Below, one piece after another: positions 42,782 through 55,579 of a stretch of DNA of 64,000 nt (positions within the stretch are counted from its first letter, which is position 1; every line of letters begins with the position of its first letter). The notes under the pieces were generated by a model, which did not search any database, was not told where the DNA came from, and was given only the letters and a program-made list of their open reading frames with translations. This stretch comes from Ipomoea triloba (Eukaryota; Streptophyta; Magnoliopsida; Solanales; Convolvulaceae), in the NCBI RefSeq assembly GCF_003576645.1, contig NC_044930.1, positions 15,242,806 to 15,306,805 on the forward strand, in the 5' to 3' direction. The position numbers and the translations under genes were made by a program.

Positions 42782-44937
42782 GAGCTGAGTCGTCTAGAGG
42801 CTCAGGAGGATTCCTTCTGGAGACAACGTGCCAAGCAACATTGGCTCAGAGGTGCAGATGCTAATACGAAGTTCTTTCACAGGTATGCCTCTGCTCGTAA
42901 AAAGAAGAATTATCTATCTAGATTAAAGAATGAATCTGGTGTATGGGTGGAGGGGGATGGTTTGAAAAATGTGGTGCTTGACTATTATCATAATCATAAT
43001 ATCTTTAATTCAAATCTTGCTGCAACTTCTGTGGATACTTTTGTTGCCTCTATCACTCCCCGTGTTTCGCAAGAGCAGAATGATTCCCTTCTTAGACCTT
43101 TCGAGGTTGAGGAAGTTAGGAGTGCTATATTCTCTATGTTTCCTGATAAAGCCCCAAGCCCGGACGGGATGAATCCAGGTTTTTATCAGCATTTCTGGTG
43201 AATTGCCTTAATAATTGCTCTTTTCCGGAAGGGCTTAATGACACTAATGTGGTTCTGATTCCGAAGAAGACTTGCCCTGAGATGATGTTTGATCTCCGCC
43301 CTATCGCTCTGTGTAATGTGGTCTACAAGGTAATGGCTAAGATGGTGGCCAATCGTATGAAGCCCCTGTTAGGTGATATAATTTCTGAGTCCCAGAGTGC
43401 CTTTATCCCTAACAGGTTGATTACTGATAATATCTTGATTGCTGCGGAAGTTGGTCACTTTCTGAACAGGAAACAGGAAGGTAGAGTTGGCTGGGGGGCC
43501 CTCAAGCTTGATATAGCCAAAGCTTATGATCGGATGGAGTGGTCTTTCCTTCGTAAAATGTTGCTGGCTTTGGATTTTGCAGTTGATTGGGTAAATTTGA
43601 TTATGTTGTGCGTCACCACGGTCTCCTATAACATCATGGTTAATGGGGAGGTTGTTGGTCAAGTAATCCCCACTCGAGGAATTCGACAAGGTGATCCCTT
43701 ATCGCCTTATTTATTCATCATTTGTGCTAAATGACTCTCTTTGCTTCTGCAACAAGCTGAGTCACGTGGTTTATTTCAAGGTTGTAGAGTTGCTAGGGGA
43801 GCACCTCTGGTCTCACATTTGTTCTTTGCAGATAATAGCCTTTTGTTTTTCAAAGCAACAGGTCAAGAGGCTGGAGTGATCAAGAATTGCTTAAATGAAT
43901 ATGAGGCTATGTCAGGGCAGGCAGTCAACTTCCACAAGTCCAGTGTTTGTTTTAGCAGGAATACTATGGAGGAGGATAGGGAGGAGGTTGCTTTGGTCTT
44001 GGGAGTCAATCAGGCTCCTAATTTCGGGAAATATTTAGGATTGCCGTCTTTTGTAGGGAGAAACAAGAAAGCAGTGTTCTCGTATATTGAGGATAAAATA
44101 CGTTAGAGGATATGTTCGTGGAATAAGAAACCTCTCTCCCAGGCAGGTAAGGAAGCTCTGTTGAAAAGTGTGGCTCAATCAATGCCTACCTTTTCGATGA
44201 GCGTTTTCTTACTTCCTGATTCAGTGTGTGTCTCTATTGAGAGGACTATGAATCGTTATTGGTGGGGATCAGGCTCTGAAAGGGGTATTTATTGGAAGGC
44301 TTGGGATCATCTATGTGTCCCTAAGAAGTATGGAGGTCTAGGTTTTAAGGAACTGAGAGCTTTTAATATGGCTATGTTAGGTAAGCAGGCCTGACACTTT
44401 CTAACTAGACCAAATTCCTTGGTGGCTAGAATTTATAAGGCCAGGTACTACCCAAGAACCTCCTTTATTAATGCTTCTGTGGGCAGCTGTCCAAGTTTCT
44501 GTTGGCGTAGTATCATGGCTGCCCATGATTTGATTTGCAATGGGGTCAGGAAAAGAGTGGGTAACGACACAACCACTTTGATTTGGGGTCATCCCTGGTT
44601 ACCGGACGATCCTGACCCAATGGTTCAGACGGAGATGCCACCTGAGTTAGAGGGTTCCTTAGTATCTGGTTTGATTGATCCAGCAACAAATACATGGGAC
44701 CAGGAAATCTTGCAAGATATTTTTATGCCCTCTGATGTGGAGCGCATTCTAAGGGTTCCTATTAGCCCAAACTATGAAGATATATGGTTTTGGTTTGGGA
44801 ATCCTACAGGGTGTTACACGGTTAAAGATGGGTATAGAAGCATTGTTGGTGAATTTATGAGTGACCCTGGGGCATTCAATAATTGGCTACATTTTTGGAA
44901 AATTAAAGCCCCTCCAAAGTGGAAAACTTTTATTTGA
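42782..44937 (+). pseudogene. LINE ORF2 reverse transcriptase
   Basis: Continues after the stop: HWLRGADANTKFFH, EVRSAIFSMFPDKAPSPDG, GLNDTNVVLIPKK, FDLRPIALCNVVYKVM, SQSAFIPNRLITDNIL, LKLDIAKAYDRMEWSFL, TRGIRQGDPLSPYLF. The catalytic box reads FFADNSLLFF: the usual FADD has become FADN. Then [33 protein letters not shown] and [18 protein letters not shown]. Stops or shifts near 43,200, 43,733, 44,104, 44,392 and 44,935 make it inactive. Confidence 0.9.
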
Positions 44938-45683
44938 AGAGCTATCTCTAATATCATTCCCACTACCACGAACCTTATTTTAAGAAGAGTAGATGTTGAT
45001 CCTTCATGCCCAATGTGTGGGTTGGATCATGAAAATACTATGCATTCTCTTGTTTTGTGTGACTTTGCAAGATTAGTTTGGCATGAGTCCTCTATTCCCA
45101 TACATAATGTGGTAGGAAATAGTTTTTGCATGTGGTTCTCTAATGCAATGCATGCTCTCACGGAAGGAGATTTGATTGTGTTTATGGTAGTACTTTACCA
45201 TCTGTGGAAGGCAAGAAACGAGGCTGTTTGGGACCGTTTTCTGATGAGGCCGAGGGCTGTATGTCGCATATGTTGTTCCCGCTCCCCAAACAATTGCGGC
45301 AGCTGCTGCCGAAGCCGACGCTCACGTTCCCCTACCAACTGCGCACACCGTCCGTTGCTTCTTCGACGCAGGATATCAGCATGCGTCAAAATGTGCTTCT
45401 ATGGGGGCAGTCCTATTCTCGCCGGATGGAGTGTTTTTAGCTGCTCGGAGTGGTCAATTATCACACTGCTATTCTCCGCTTATGGCTGAATCTATGGCGT
45501 GTAAGGAGGTGCTGTCTTAGATTAAGGATCGTGGAGTTTCTTCCGTGGACCTCTACACCGACTATTCCACTCTCAAGAACCTTTTAAGCTCAGATCAAGT
45601 CAATATTTATTCTTATGTCGCTTTCTCTATTGATGCTTCTAAGGCTATTTTGTCATCTTTTACTTCTTATTCAGTTAATTTAG
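44938..45683 (+). pseudogene. LINE ORF2 zinc-binding region and RNase H
   Basis: After the TGA at 44,935: CPMCGLDHENTMHSLVLCDFARLVW, a zf-RVT region, then VLYHLWKARNEAVWDR. A frame change follows around 45,250-45,400. The RNase-H-like domain reads MAESMACKEVL, stop, KDRGVSSVDLYTDYS and SYSVNLV, interrupted at 45,683 by the solo LTR. It resumes at 48,287 with SRTANRAAHTLATEA and ends SIPPDSISALL. Confidence 0.85.
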
Positions 45684-46233
45684 TGTAACACCCCAATTTT
45701 TATGTTCTCAAAATTTACTATTTATAGCACTTTTAAATATGGAAACCTTCCAAAATTAGAAAGCCGAAATAGGCAACACCTTTATTTAGAAACTATTCAC
45801 ATTCCAACATATGAAAATAAACTGTTTAATGTACTCATGAACCAAAGGGTGTTACCGCCACACCTAAACTAACTATACCAATATGTAAGGCTAAACCACC
45901 ACAACTCAAATAAAATGATGAACTCCCAAAATGGTCTAACTCCAAAACCTTATTACATAATATCCACCTAATACGGTCTATTGGCGCGCTCTTCAAGCTT
46001 CTATTACTTCCTGTTATCACAGAATTCAAAACAACACAAAACACAAAATTAGCAAATTGCTAAATAAGAAACTACTCCACCCCGTAAAGCAAACACCCAA
46101 GAATAAAGATTTACTCAATTAATTTTTTAAAACATTAACCACTAACATTTAATCTTTCGACCATTTCGAAAACCACATATATATTCTTATCATAAAATAT
46201 AATCCACTTATAAATTAATTAATTAATTAAATA

Positions 46234-46375
46234 CGCTTATGGAAGAACAATATCCCATAAAGGGAACAATCAATATCCCGTAAAGGGAATAATCCATATC
46301 CCGCGAAGGGAACAATCCATATCCCACGAAGGGAACAATCCATATCCCACGAAGGGAACAATTCATATCTTCCAT
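46234..46375. repeat. 24-bp minisatellite within the solo LTR
   Basis: Five or six copies of AACAATCCATATCCCACGAAGGG with small changes. Confidence 0.85.
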
Positions 46376-46750
46376 AAGACTTTCTTCATAAAATTTTCTT
46401 TTCATGTATATATATTTAACCACCAAAACATTTTAACCCTTCGGCTCAAAACTCAATTGTCCAAAATCAAATATTTAAATACACTTATTTCCAAATTCGC
46501 AAATTAGAAAAATATTGATAATTCATATCTCAATTAAATTTACCAATCAACCATTGTGAAATACACCTTTGACATTTGATAGTACATAATTAAATATACT
46601 CAAAAAAAATGCACACATATATACACTCACTTATAAATTAACAAGTCACGAATCTAGTATATATATACGTTGCCAGTATCATCTATGAACAATAGAAATC
46701 TAAAAAAAATAACACTATATATATTCCTACGTCAATTAGCTTATATATGC

Positions 46751-46754
<4 letters not shown>

Positions 46755-46802
<48 letters not shown>
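46755..46802. repeat. (TA)n microsatellite in solo LTR
   Basis: Uninterrupted TA tract of about 48 bp. Confidence 0.9.
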
Positions 46803-46805
<3 letters not shown>

Positions 46806-48093
46806 ACAATTAGATAGGTTCACATTCATATTTAAATAGGTAGGTACATGTATATATAATTACGTACGTCTATATATTATATATAATTCTATTAAAAAAA
46901 ATTATACATATATATATATATATATACGGCACATACTAAATAGATAATATCTACATTTAATATTATTTTTTTTAAGATAAATATCATTTGGTCATGCATA
47001 CAGCATACTACTAGTATACATAAAGATAGTTTTGAAAATCAATACATATAATTTAACTATACGTATAGATATATAACCAATACATAAAATTTAACTATAC
47101 GTATAGATATATAAATAATATACACAATGAATCATATACATCACATCATTCACCAATAAAATACATTTCTATCACAACTTTCAAGGAGAATCCATCTAAA
47201 TCATATTTTTTTCACAATTTCAAATACGAGGTAAAAATCATCTTTAGTGGACATAAAAACTTACCGTAAATGCTTATTTCTTCGAAATTCCTCTAAACCT
47301 TCAGTTGCTCACGCGCTCCCCTTCTATCACCCATCACCATCATCCAACCAAATAAAAATACAAGAGAAACAACATACACATAAACATACATTCTCAACCA
47401 AAATCCTACAACTAAACTACCCAAAATGAAAACAATTAAAATAGATAACTTACTAGACTTGTAGGATTACTTCAACCTTTTGAGGAATGTTTGAATAAGG
47501 AGGATGGAAGTTTTATATATATATATTTTTTACTGAACGGCAATGTGTATCAAGAAAGAAGATTTTTTTTTTTTAAGATGATGAAGGTGGATTATTTCAT
47601 CCTCATAAATACATGACTTATATAAAATAAAGAATAACTTATTTAGAATTAAAACTTAGGTAACTGCCAATCATAATAATTTTGATTCAGAAATAATAAA
47701 GGAAAAGATATTACATATATATTATATAGACATGCTACTCTCATAAAATATATATACTACTTTCATATATAAAATTATATATGAATATAATACATATATA
47801 CATCCACACGTTAGACTATATATATCCCTATTCCATACAGTACTTTATATATATGATTTATCTATGGAAGGAATATATAGAGTTTATATATTTATATATC
47901 ATAGTCTACCTGTACATATATATATGCCAACTATTAATATATATTAAATAAATATATCCTTATAACCTACGTACACAAATTATATACATACCTAATTTAC
48001 TCTAAATATTCTACTTGAAATTTCAATAGCTATCCATATAACATATCTATATATATGTACCAACAATATTTATATATTATATACGTTGAAAAC

Positions 48094-48096
<3 letters not shown>

Positions 48097-48148
<52 letters not shown>
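48097..48148. repeat. (AAT)n microsatellite in solo LTR
   Basis: About 17 AAT units; longer in the duplicate copy (51,576-51,632) and shorter in the gypsy LTR copy (57,484-57,520). Confidence 0.9.
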
Positions 48149-48149
<1 letters not shown>

Positions 48150-48446
48150 TACAAGGGTCAAAAATAATAATAGTGAGGTTATAAGGAATCAAATGAATTT
48201 AGGACCCAAAGGATTTAAAAGAGTACAGATGGAAAAGAATTCTTAAGTCGGACAGAAGAAAGGAAAATACCGGGTATCACATTTAGTTTCTCGAACAGCT
48301 AATCGAGCTGCTCATACACTTGCTACTGAAGCCTTTTCACAGGCTAGCTCTTTGTTTTGGGATTCTATCCCACCAGACTCTATTTCAGCTTTGCTATAAT
48401 ATACCGTTTACCGGTTGGTTTTCAATAAAAGATTGCACTTGCAAAA

Positions 48447-48745
48447 ATGCGAAAGTGCATTGCATTTATGGTTTCAATTTTAGAATTTATGACTGAATTT
48501 TTTGTTTATTTGGTTTGGTGGTTCACATTTTACTGCTTAAGGTCTAGAATTTACGATTTAGATTTAAAATTTAGTTTTTTTTTGTTGATTTTATAAAATT
48601 TACTAGGTTAGCATATATAGTTGTTAAATATTGCATATTTAAGTGTTCAAGTTTGCAGTGTGAAATTGGTGATAATTACAAAAATACCACTGCATTTTTT
48701 TTAAATCTGATCAAATTCGTCAAATTTTAAAGATGTAAGGATGAG

Positions 48746-48791
<46 letters not shown>

Positions 48792-48999
48792 CTCATCCTT
48801 AATTTAAATTTTAGGATTAAATGTGGCAAACCACTATACTCGAAGGACCCCATATAGTATTAACTTTTAGAATCAGAATTGTAATTGGAATCAAATACTT
48901 GGTAATTGCAATGTGAATGAGTAGAAGAAGTTTCTTTATTTAGTAGTAAATATGCATCGGAATCAACATAAATAAATAAATAATTAATTTGAAATAAAT

Positions 49000-49031
<32 letters not shown>

Positions 49032-50088
49032 ATATAATATATATATATATATATACTACTACTACTACTAAAAAAGAAACTTCGTCCACTCATTCGCATT
49101 GCAATTACCAAGTATTTGATTCCAATTACAATTCTGATTCTAAAAGTTAATACTATCTGGGGTCCTTCAGTTCGAGTATAGTGGTTTGCCACATTTAATC
49201 CTAAAATTTAAATTAACCACATGTGATCCTTCGACTTTCAAATTGTTATCATCCGTAGTCCATGTTAACCATTCAGGTCCTTCAACTATCAAATTTTAAC
49301 CAATCATGACGCCCTTCTAGGAGACTGGTTAAATTTCAAAAGTTGATGGGCTATACCATGAATGGTAACAATTTAAAAGTCGAAGGATCATGGGTGATCA
49401 ATTTGAAAGTTTAAAACTAAACGTGACAAAATCACTATACTCGAATGGTCCCAGATGATTTTAGCTCCTGATTCTAATGTTTGAACCAAAAATTAAATTC
49501 TTCCTCTAACTTGTTGTTTGGTTGGAAGGAATTTAAATTCTTTTCCTACATAATTCTTAACATATAGAATTAAATTATATGCTAAATCAAGTTTAAATTA
49601 CTTAAATCAAATTGCTCGTAAATTCATAATCTCAATCATGGTTAAATTACTTCAATCCCTTTTACTTAAACTAACGCTTTTGTTTCCTTCAAAAAAAAAA
49701 AAAAAAAAAAAAAAAAACTAACGCTTTTGTGAGTTTTTTCTTTTTCTTTTTCTTTTTCCTTTAATATAATATAGCTAAATATTCTATTATGAGTTTTCTT
49801 TAATTACCACCCTACTATAGACAATTTGAAAATGAGCTCCATCAATTTGTCTATATTTGAGGTTGAGTTCCTTGTGCACGCAAGGGTACAATTTAGTGTA
49901 GGGTTTGAAGCTACGCGATCTTGATTACCTCCCTCATGGCTTAGTGATAGGTTCATCAATTGTTATACCATGGACCAGGCTCCACTTTGCATTGTGGACC
50001 CTAGTCCGAAACATTCATATTATGTACATGCAGTTAACATATATATTATGTGCCTTCAGTGTTAACAAATATGTATCTACTACAATTT
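48447..50088. other. Non-coding flank with inverted-repeat elements
   Basis: Holds a hairpin AAGGATGAGCC-(TA)n-GGCTCATCCTT at 48,722-48,800, a MITE (next entry), a poly-A run at 49,690, and a CATGGACCAGGCTCC / TGGACCCTAGTCC segment near 49,970. No gene. Confidence 0.5.
48799..49218. mobile_element. Inverted-repeat MITE with (TA)n core
   Basis: Arms of about 150 bp are inverted copies: TTAATTTAAATTTTAGGATTAA against TTAATCCTAAAATTTAAATTAA (each shown in part), plus CGAAGGACCCC / GGGGTCCTTC and TTGGTAATTGCAATG / CATTGCAATTACCAA. (TA)n and CTA repeats lie in the centre. It sits within a larger inverted repeat (ATCCTTCGACTTTCAAATTG near 49,222 and TTTAAAAGTCGAAGGAT near 49,372). Confidence 0.6.
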
Positions 50089-51240
50089 GTTAGGAACAAG
50101 TGTATTAGTTAGATTTTGATGATACCAAAGAATTTATGAAGTTTAGGTCTCCAATTATTTTTCTTTTCTAGACTTAAAAATTTCTCATGTAAACTTGAAA
50201 GGTCAAGTTTTAGAATAAACTTTACTAACCGGAAAAAAAATATTGAAAAGTAAACAAAATTCGAAAAGTAACCTTAGGATAGTGTTAAGTATTGGAAGGT
50301 TGTAATAGTAACTTCCAAAAGGTCATTCTTTGAAAAGTCAAGGATTTAGAAAGGAGGTTCGAAAAGATAAAAACTGAAAACCAGAGAGATGAAGACTTGA
50401 AGATTGAAGAGTCAAGAGTGAAGAGTTGAAGACCGGAAGTTTAAATGGTCAAAAAGTGGAAGGATCAACATTGATCGGAAATTAATGGATCAGAATGTAA
50501 AACTAACTGAATAGTTAGTTACTTTCAAAGGGTAAAGGATTGATGTTCGGAGAAGTCATGTCCGAAAGGTTGCTAAGGTTTGATATAAAGAGTTAACTTC
50601 GAGAAGTACAGGGTTACCTTTTAGATCAACTGTTCGAACATTATATTCATTGAACTAACAAAAGTCAGAAGATGGAAGAGGAATGTTATCAATGCTCAAT
50701 AAATCCTAGGTACATATCCCAATATAATGAAGATTTTCTTAAAAGGCCAGGACAAAAGGTGTAAATTAAAGGAGTAAACACTAAAAGTAAAACAAATGGT
50801 TAGAAATTTGAACAAAAGCAACCTACCAAATAATCACTGGTCAATGCATGCGGGATAATAAACGTTTAAAATTTATTTCCCTCCAACGGGCAAATTCAAA
50901 TGTGTCTATAATACCACTATGGAAATGATGAATTATTGGTCTTTTGAAAACGATAATATACAAGTACAAAAATGAGAAAGCTATAAAGCAATTTTAAGTA
51001 ACTAGTGCGAGAGTTCAAAGCTTCAAAGCAATATTTAGATTGAGACTTTGGTGAGGAACAATAAGAAATCTCAAACCAAGGCATCTACTCAGAGAAGTGA
51101 GCAAACTTATGTTTAAACCAACGATCTCTACAGATAGTAGAAAGAGGTTGACTTGCAAGAAGTGTACTCTTGTAAAAATCTTGAGACCTACGCAATTTTA
51201 ACAAAAGAATAAGACTACAGGTTTTATTAAATTTAATTAT
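50089..51240 (+). mobile_element. Copia-type LTR fragment
   Basis: Begins TGTTAGGAAC and has TTTTGATGATACCAAAG, like the solo LTR at 26,446. It then shows the same style of GAAGACTTGAAGA-rich U3 sequence and CCCTCCAACGG. The 3' border and target duplication could not be set; it fades near 51,240. Confidence 0.55.
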
Positions 51241-51457
51241 ATATTTCAATATATATATATAATATATATATATATACTATATTATGTTTTTTGAAAATAA
51301 ACATGTATTTTCTTATGAATTTTTTAAAGATAATAATATCATCAAATGATTAAAATTGAACTTTTATCAAGTACTTCTATGTCAAAGAATTGGGATTTAT
51401 ATACACCTCAATAGCCATGCTTGCTCTAATGGTATCATAGAGAAACCACTTTCGGAT

Positions 51458-51482
51458 NNNNNNNNNNNNNNNNNNNNNNNNN
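51458..51482. other. 25-N assembly gap
   Basis: Exactly 25 N. Left and right flanks overlap by about 3.46 kb of nearly identical sequence. Confidence 1.
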
Positions 51483-51575
51483 TCTAAATATTCTACTTGA
51501 AATTTCAATAGCTATCCATATAACATATCTATATATATGTACCAACAATATTTATATATTATATACGTTGAAAAC

Positions 51576-51636
<61 letters not shown>

Positions 51637-52232
51637 AAGGGTCAAAAATAATAATAGTGAGGTTATAAGGAATCAAATGAATTTAGGACCCAAAGGATTT
51701 AAAAGAGTACAGATGGAAAAGAATTCTTAAGTCGGACAGAAGAAAGGAAAATACCGGGTATCACATTTAGTTTCTCGAACAGCTAATCGAGCTGCTCATA
51801 CACTTGCTACTGAAGCCTTTTCACAGGCTAGCTCTTTGTTTTGGGATTCTATCCCACCAGACTCTATTTCAGCTTTGCTATAATATACCGTTTACCGGTT
51901 GGTTTTCAATAAAAGATTGCACTTGCAAAAATGCGAAAGTGCATTGCATTTATGGTTTCAATTTTAGAATTTATGACTGAATTTTTTGTTTATTTGGTTT
52001 GGTGGTTCACATTTTACTGCTTAAGGTCTAGAATTTACGATTTAGATTTAAAATTTAGTTTTTTTTTTGTTGATTTTATAAAATTTACTAGGTTAGCATA
52101 TATAGTTGTTAAATATTGCATATTTAAGTGTTCAAGTTTGCAGTGTGAAATTGGTGATAATTACAAAAATACCACTGCATTTTTTTTTAAATCTGATCAA
52201 ATTCGTCAAATTTTTAAAGATGTAAGGATGAG

Positions 52233-52276
<44 letters not shown>

Positions 52277-52477
52277 CTCATCCTTAATTTAAATTTTAGG
52301 ATTAAATGTGGCAAACCACTATACTCGAAGGACCCCATATAGTATTAACTTTTAGAATCAGAATTGTAATTGGAATCAAATACTTGGTAATTGCAATGTG
52401 AATGAGTAGAAGAAGTTTCTTTATTTAGTAGTAAATATGCATCGGAATCAACATAAATAAATAAATAATTAATTTGA

Positions 52478-52541
<64 letters not shown>

Positions 52542-54742
52542 TACTACTACTACTAAATAAAGAAACTTCGTCCACTCATTCGCATTGCAATTACCAAGTA
52601 TTTGATTCCAATTACAATTCTGATTCTAAAAGTTAATACTATCTGGGGTCCTTCAGTTCGAGTATAGTGGTTTGCCACATTTAATCCTAAAATTTAAATT
52701 AACCACATGTGATCCTTCGACTTTCAAATTGTTATCATCCGTAGTCCATGTTAACCATTCAGGTCCTTCAACTATCAAATTTTAACCAATCATGACCGCC
52801 CTTCTAGGAGACTGGTTAAATTTCAAAAGTTGATGGGCTATACCATGAATGGTAACAATTTAAAAGTCGAAGGATCATGGGTGATCAATTTGAAAGTTTA
52901 AAACTAAACGTGACAAAATCACTATACTCGAATGGTCCCAGATGATTTTAGCTCCTGATTCTAATGTTTGAACCAAAAATTAAATTCTTCCTCTAACTTG
53001 TTGTTTGGTTGGAAGGAATTTAAATTCTTTTCCTACATAATTCTTTAACATATAGAATTAAATTATATGCTAAATCAAGTTTAAATTACTTAAATCAAAT
53101 TGCTCGTAAATTCATAATCTCAATCATGGTTAAATTACTTCAATCCCTTTTACTTAAACTAACGCTTTTGTTTCCTTCAAAAAAAAAAAAAAAAAAAAAA
53201 AAAAACTAACGCTTTTGTGAGTTTCTTTTCTTTTTTCTTTTTCTTTTTCCTTTAATATAATATAGCTAAATATTCTATTATGAGTTTTCTTTAATTACCA
53301 CCCTACTATAGACAATTTGAAAATGAGCTCCATCAATTTGGTCTATATTTGAGGTTGAGTTCCTTGTGCACGCAAGGGTACAATTTAGTGTAGGGTTTGA
53401 AGCTACGCGATCTTGATTTACCTCCTCATGGGCTTAGTGATAGGTTCATCAATTGTTATACCATGGACCAGGCTCCACTTTGCATTGTGGACCCTAGTCC
53501 GAAACATTCATATTATGTACATGCAGTTAACATATATATTATGTGCCTTCAGTGTTAACAAATTATGTATCTACTACAATTTGTTAGGAACAAGTGTATT
53601 AGTTAGATTTTGATGATACCAAAGAATTTATGAAGTTTAGGTCTCCAATTATTTTTCTTTTCTAGACTTAAAAATTTCTCATGTAAACTTGAAAGGTCAA
53701 GTTTTAGAATAAACTTTACTAACCGGAAAAAAATATTGAAAAGTAAACAAAATTCGAAAAGTAACCTTAGGATAGTGTTAAGTATTGGAAGGTTGTAATA
53801 GTAACTTCCAAAAGGTCATTCTTTGAAAAGTCAAGGATTTAGAAAGGAGGTTCGAAAAGATAAAAACTGAAAACCAGAGAGATGAAGACTTGAAGATTGA
53901 AGAGTCAAGAGTGAAGAGTTGAAGACCGGAAGTTTAAATGGTCAAAAAGTGGAAGGATCAACATTGATCGGAAATTAATGGATCAGAATGTAAAACTAAC
54001 TGAATAGTTAGTTACTTTCAAAGGGTAAAGGATTGATGTTCGGAGAAGTCATGTCCGAAAGGTTGCTAAGGTTTGATATAAAGAGTTAACTTCGAGAAGT
54101 ACAGGGTTACCTTTTAGATCAACTGTTCGAACATTATATTCATTGAACTAACAAAAGTCAGAAGATGGAAGAGGAATGTTATCAATGCTCAATAAATCCT
54201 AGGTACATATCCCAATATAATGAAGATTTTCTTAAAAGGCCAGGACAAAAGGTGTAAATTAAAGGAGTAAACACTAAAAGTAAAACAATGGTTAGAAATT
54301 TGAACAAAAGCAACCTACCAAATAATCACTGGTCAATGCATGCGGGATAATAAACGTTTAAATTTATTTCCCTCCAACGGGCAAATTCAAATGTGTCTAT
54401 AAATACCACTATGGAAATGAATGAATTATTGGTCTTTTGAAAACGATAATATACAAGTACAAAAATGAGAAAGCTATAAAGCAATTTTAAGTAACTAGTG
54501 CGAGAGTTCAAAGCTTCAAAGCAATATTTAGATTGAGACTTTGGTGAGGAACAATAAGAAATCTCAAACCAAGGCATCTACTCAGAGAAGTGAGCAAACT
54601 TATGTTTAAACCAACGATCTCTACTAGATAGTAGAAAGAGGTTGACTTGCAAGAAGTGTACTCTTGTAAAAATCTTGAGACCTACGCAATTTTAACAAAA
54701 GAATAAGACTACAGGTTTTATTAAATTTAATTTATATATTTT

Positions 54743-54781
<39 letters not shown>

Positions 54782-54949
54782 TTTTGAAAATAAACATGTA
54801 TTTTCTTATGAATTTTTTAAAGATAATAATATCATCAAATGATTAAAATTGAACTTTTATCAAGTACTTCTATGTCAAGAATTGGGATTTATATACACCT
54901 CAATAGCCATGCTTGCTCTAATGGTATCATAGAGAAACCACTTTCGGAT
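51483..54949. repeat. Second copy of 48,001-51,457
   Basis: Starts at the same base as 48,001 (TCTAAATATTCTACTTG) and ends at the same base as 51,457 (CTTTCGGAT). It contains the end of the solo LTR (to 51,765), the TTTAG duplication, the LINE end (to 51,910), the LINE target duplication, the MITE and the LTR fragment. Differences are mainly 1-bp homopolymer indels and microsatellite length. Real genes: none. Confidence 0.9.
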
Positions 54950-55456
54950 TGTGTGTATATTGTATGTATTGGATTGAGATCCAATAAGAATGGTACCTGC
55001 AATTAAAAAAAAAAAGACCTTGACAGTTCATTTATGAAAACAAATGGATGGATATTAGATTGAATAAATAAGTCATGCGTACTTATACCAAAATGATGAA
55101 TATTTAGTCATTTTAAACTTTGCACACTTATGTAGGCCAAATGATGTATATTTTGACTAAAACAATACGTGTTTGGATCATACGTATCTTGTCTAAATTA
55201 ATGCACGTAAAAATCATACATAATATTTAGTCCTTTTATATATCGTACACTTATGTAGGCCAAATGATGTATATTTTGACTAAAACAATACGTGTTTGGA
55301 TCATCCGTATTTTGTCTAAATTAATGCATGTAAAAATCATACATATTTATCCAAAAACAATGCATTTCTATTTAGCGTTTTCCAAATTAGTGCTTGTTTA
55401 GTCAAAAAATGATTTGAGTTTTCCCAAAAATAATGTGGGGAACTGGGGATGAGAAC
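54950..55456. repeat. Spacer with two 123-bp tandem units
   Basis: CACTTATGTAGGCCAAATG begins units at 55,125 and 55,248. Both continue with GACTAAAACAATACGTG and TTGTCTAAATTAATGCA. Otherwise AT-rich, no gene. Confidence 0.75.
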
Positions 55457-55579
55457 TGTTATGTTTGTATTTATGTACGTCAACTATAACTGTACAGGTT
55501 ACAAGAGTATATATAAGAGGTGAGTCATAAGCACACTAGAAGTAAGACTCATAGTACAACTCTAATATGTAGAGCCCCA
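55457..55579 (-). repeat. Short LTR of the 55-kb copia element
   Basis: 123 bp on minus from TGGGGCTCTAC to CAAACATAACA, preceded by the polypurine tract TTGAGGGGGAGTAT. An unusually short LTR; the partner LTR is missing. Confidence 0.75.

Larger units (their letters stand above)
45684..48281 (-). mobile_element. Solo LTR (2.6 kb) of the Tekay-like gypsy family
   Basis: 2598 bp between perfect TTTAG duplications (45679-45683 and 48282-48286). On plus it reads TGTAACACCCCAATTT...CCGGGTATCACA. The same sequences form the LTRs of the minus-strand gypsy element at 56.6-64 kb, whose coding orientation makes this copy minus-strand (TGTGATACCCGG...GGGGTGTTACA). It splits the LINE RNase H frame. Confidence 0.92.
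41572..48426 (+). mobile_element. L1-type LINE, 5'-truncated, split by a solo LTR
   Basis: Flanked by a 20-bp target-site duplication (41552-41571 and 48427-48446) beginning AAAAGATTGCAC. After removing the solo LTR (45684-48281) and its duplicated TTTAG, the LINE is about 4.25 kb: the tail of ORF1, then ORF2 with endonuclease, RT, zinc-binding region and RNase H. Length and missing ORF1 start indicate 5' truncation at insertion. Almost no poly-A remains before the 3' duplication. Confidence 0.9.

Noticed and set aside
48860..52575. Frames rich in IYIYIY on both strands
   Set aside because: They come from (TA)n microsatellites inside a MITE.
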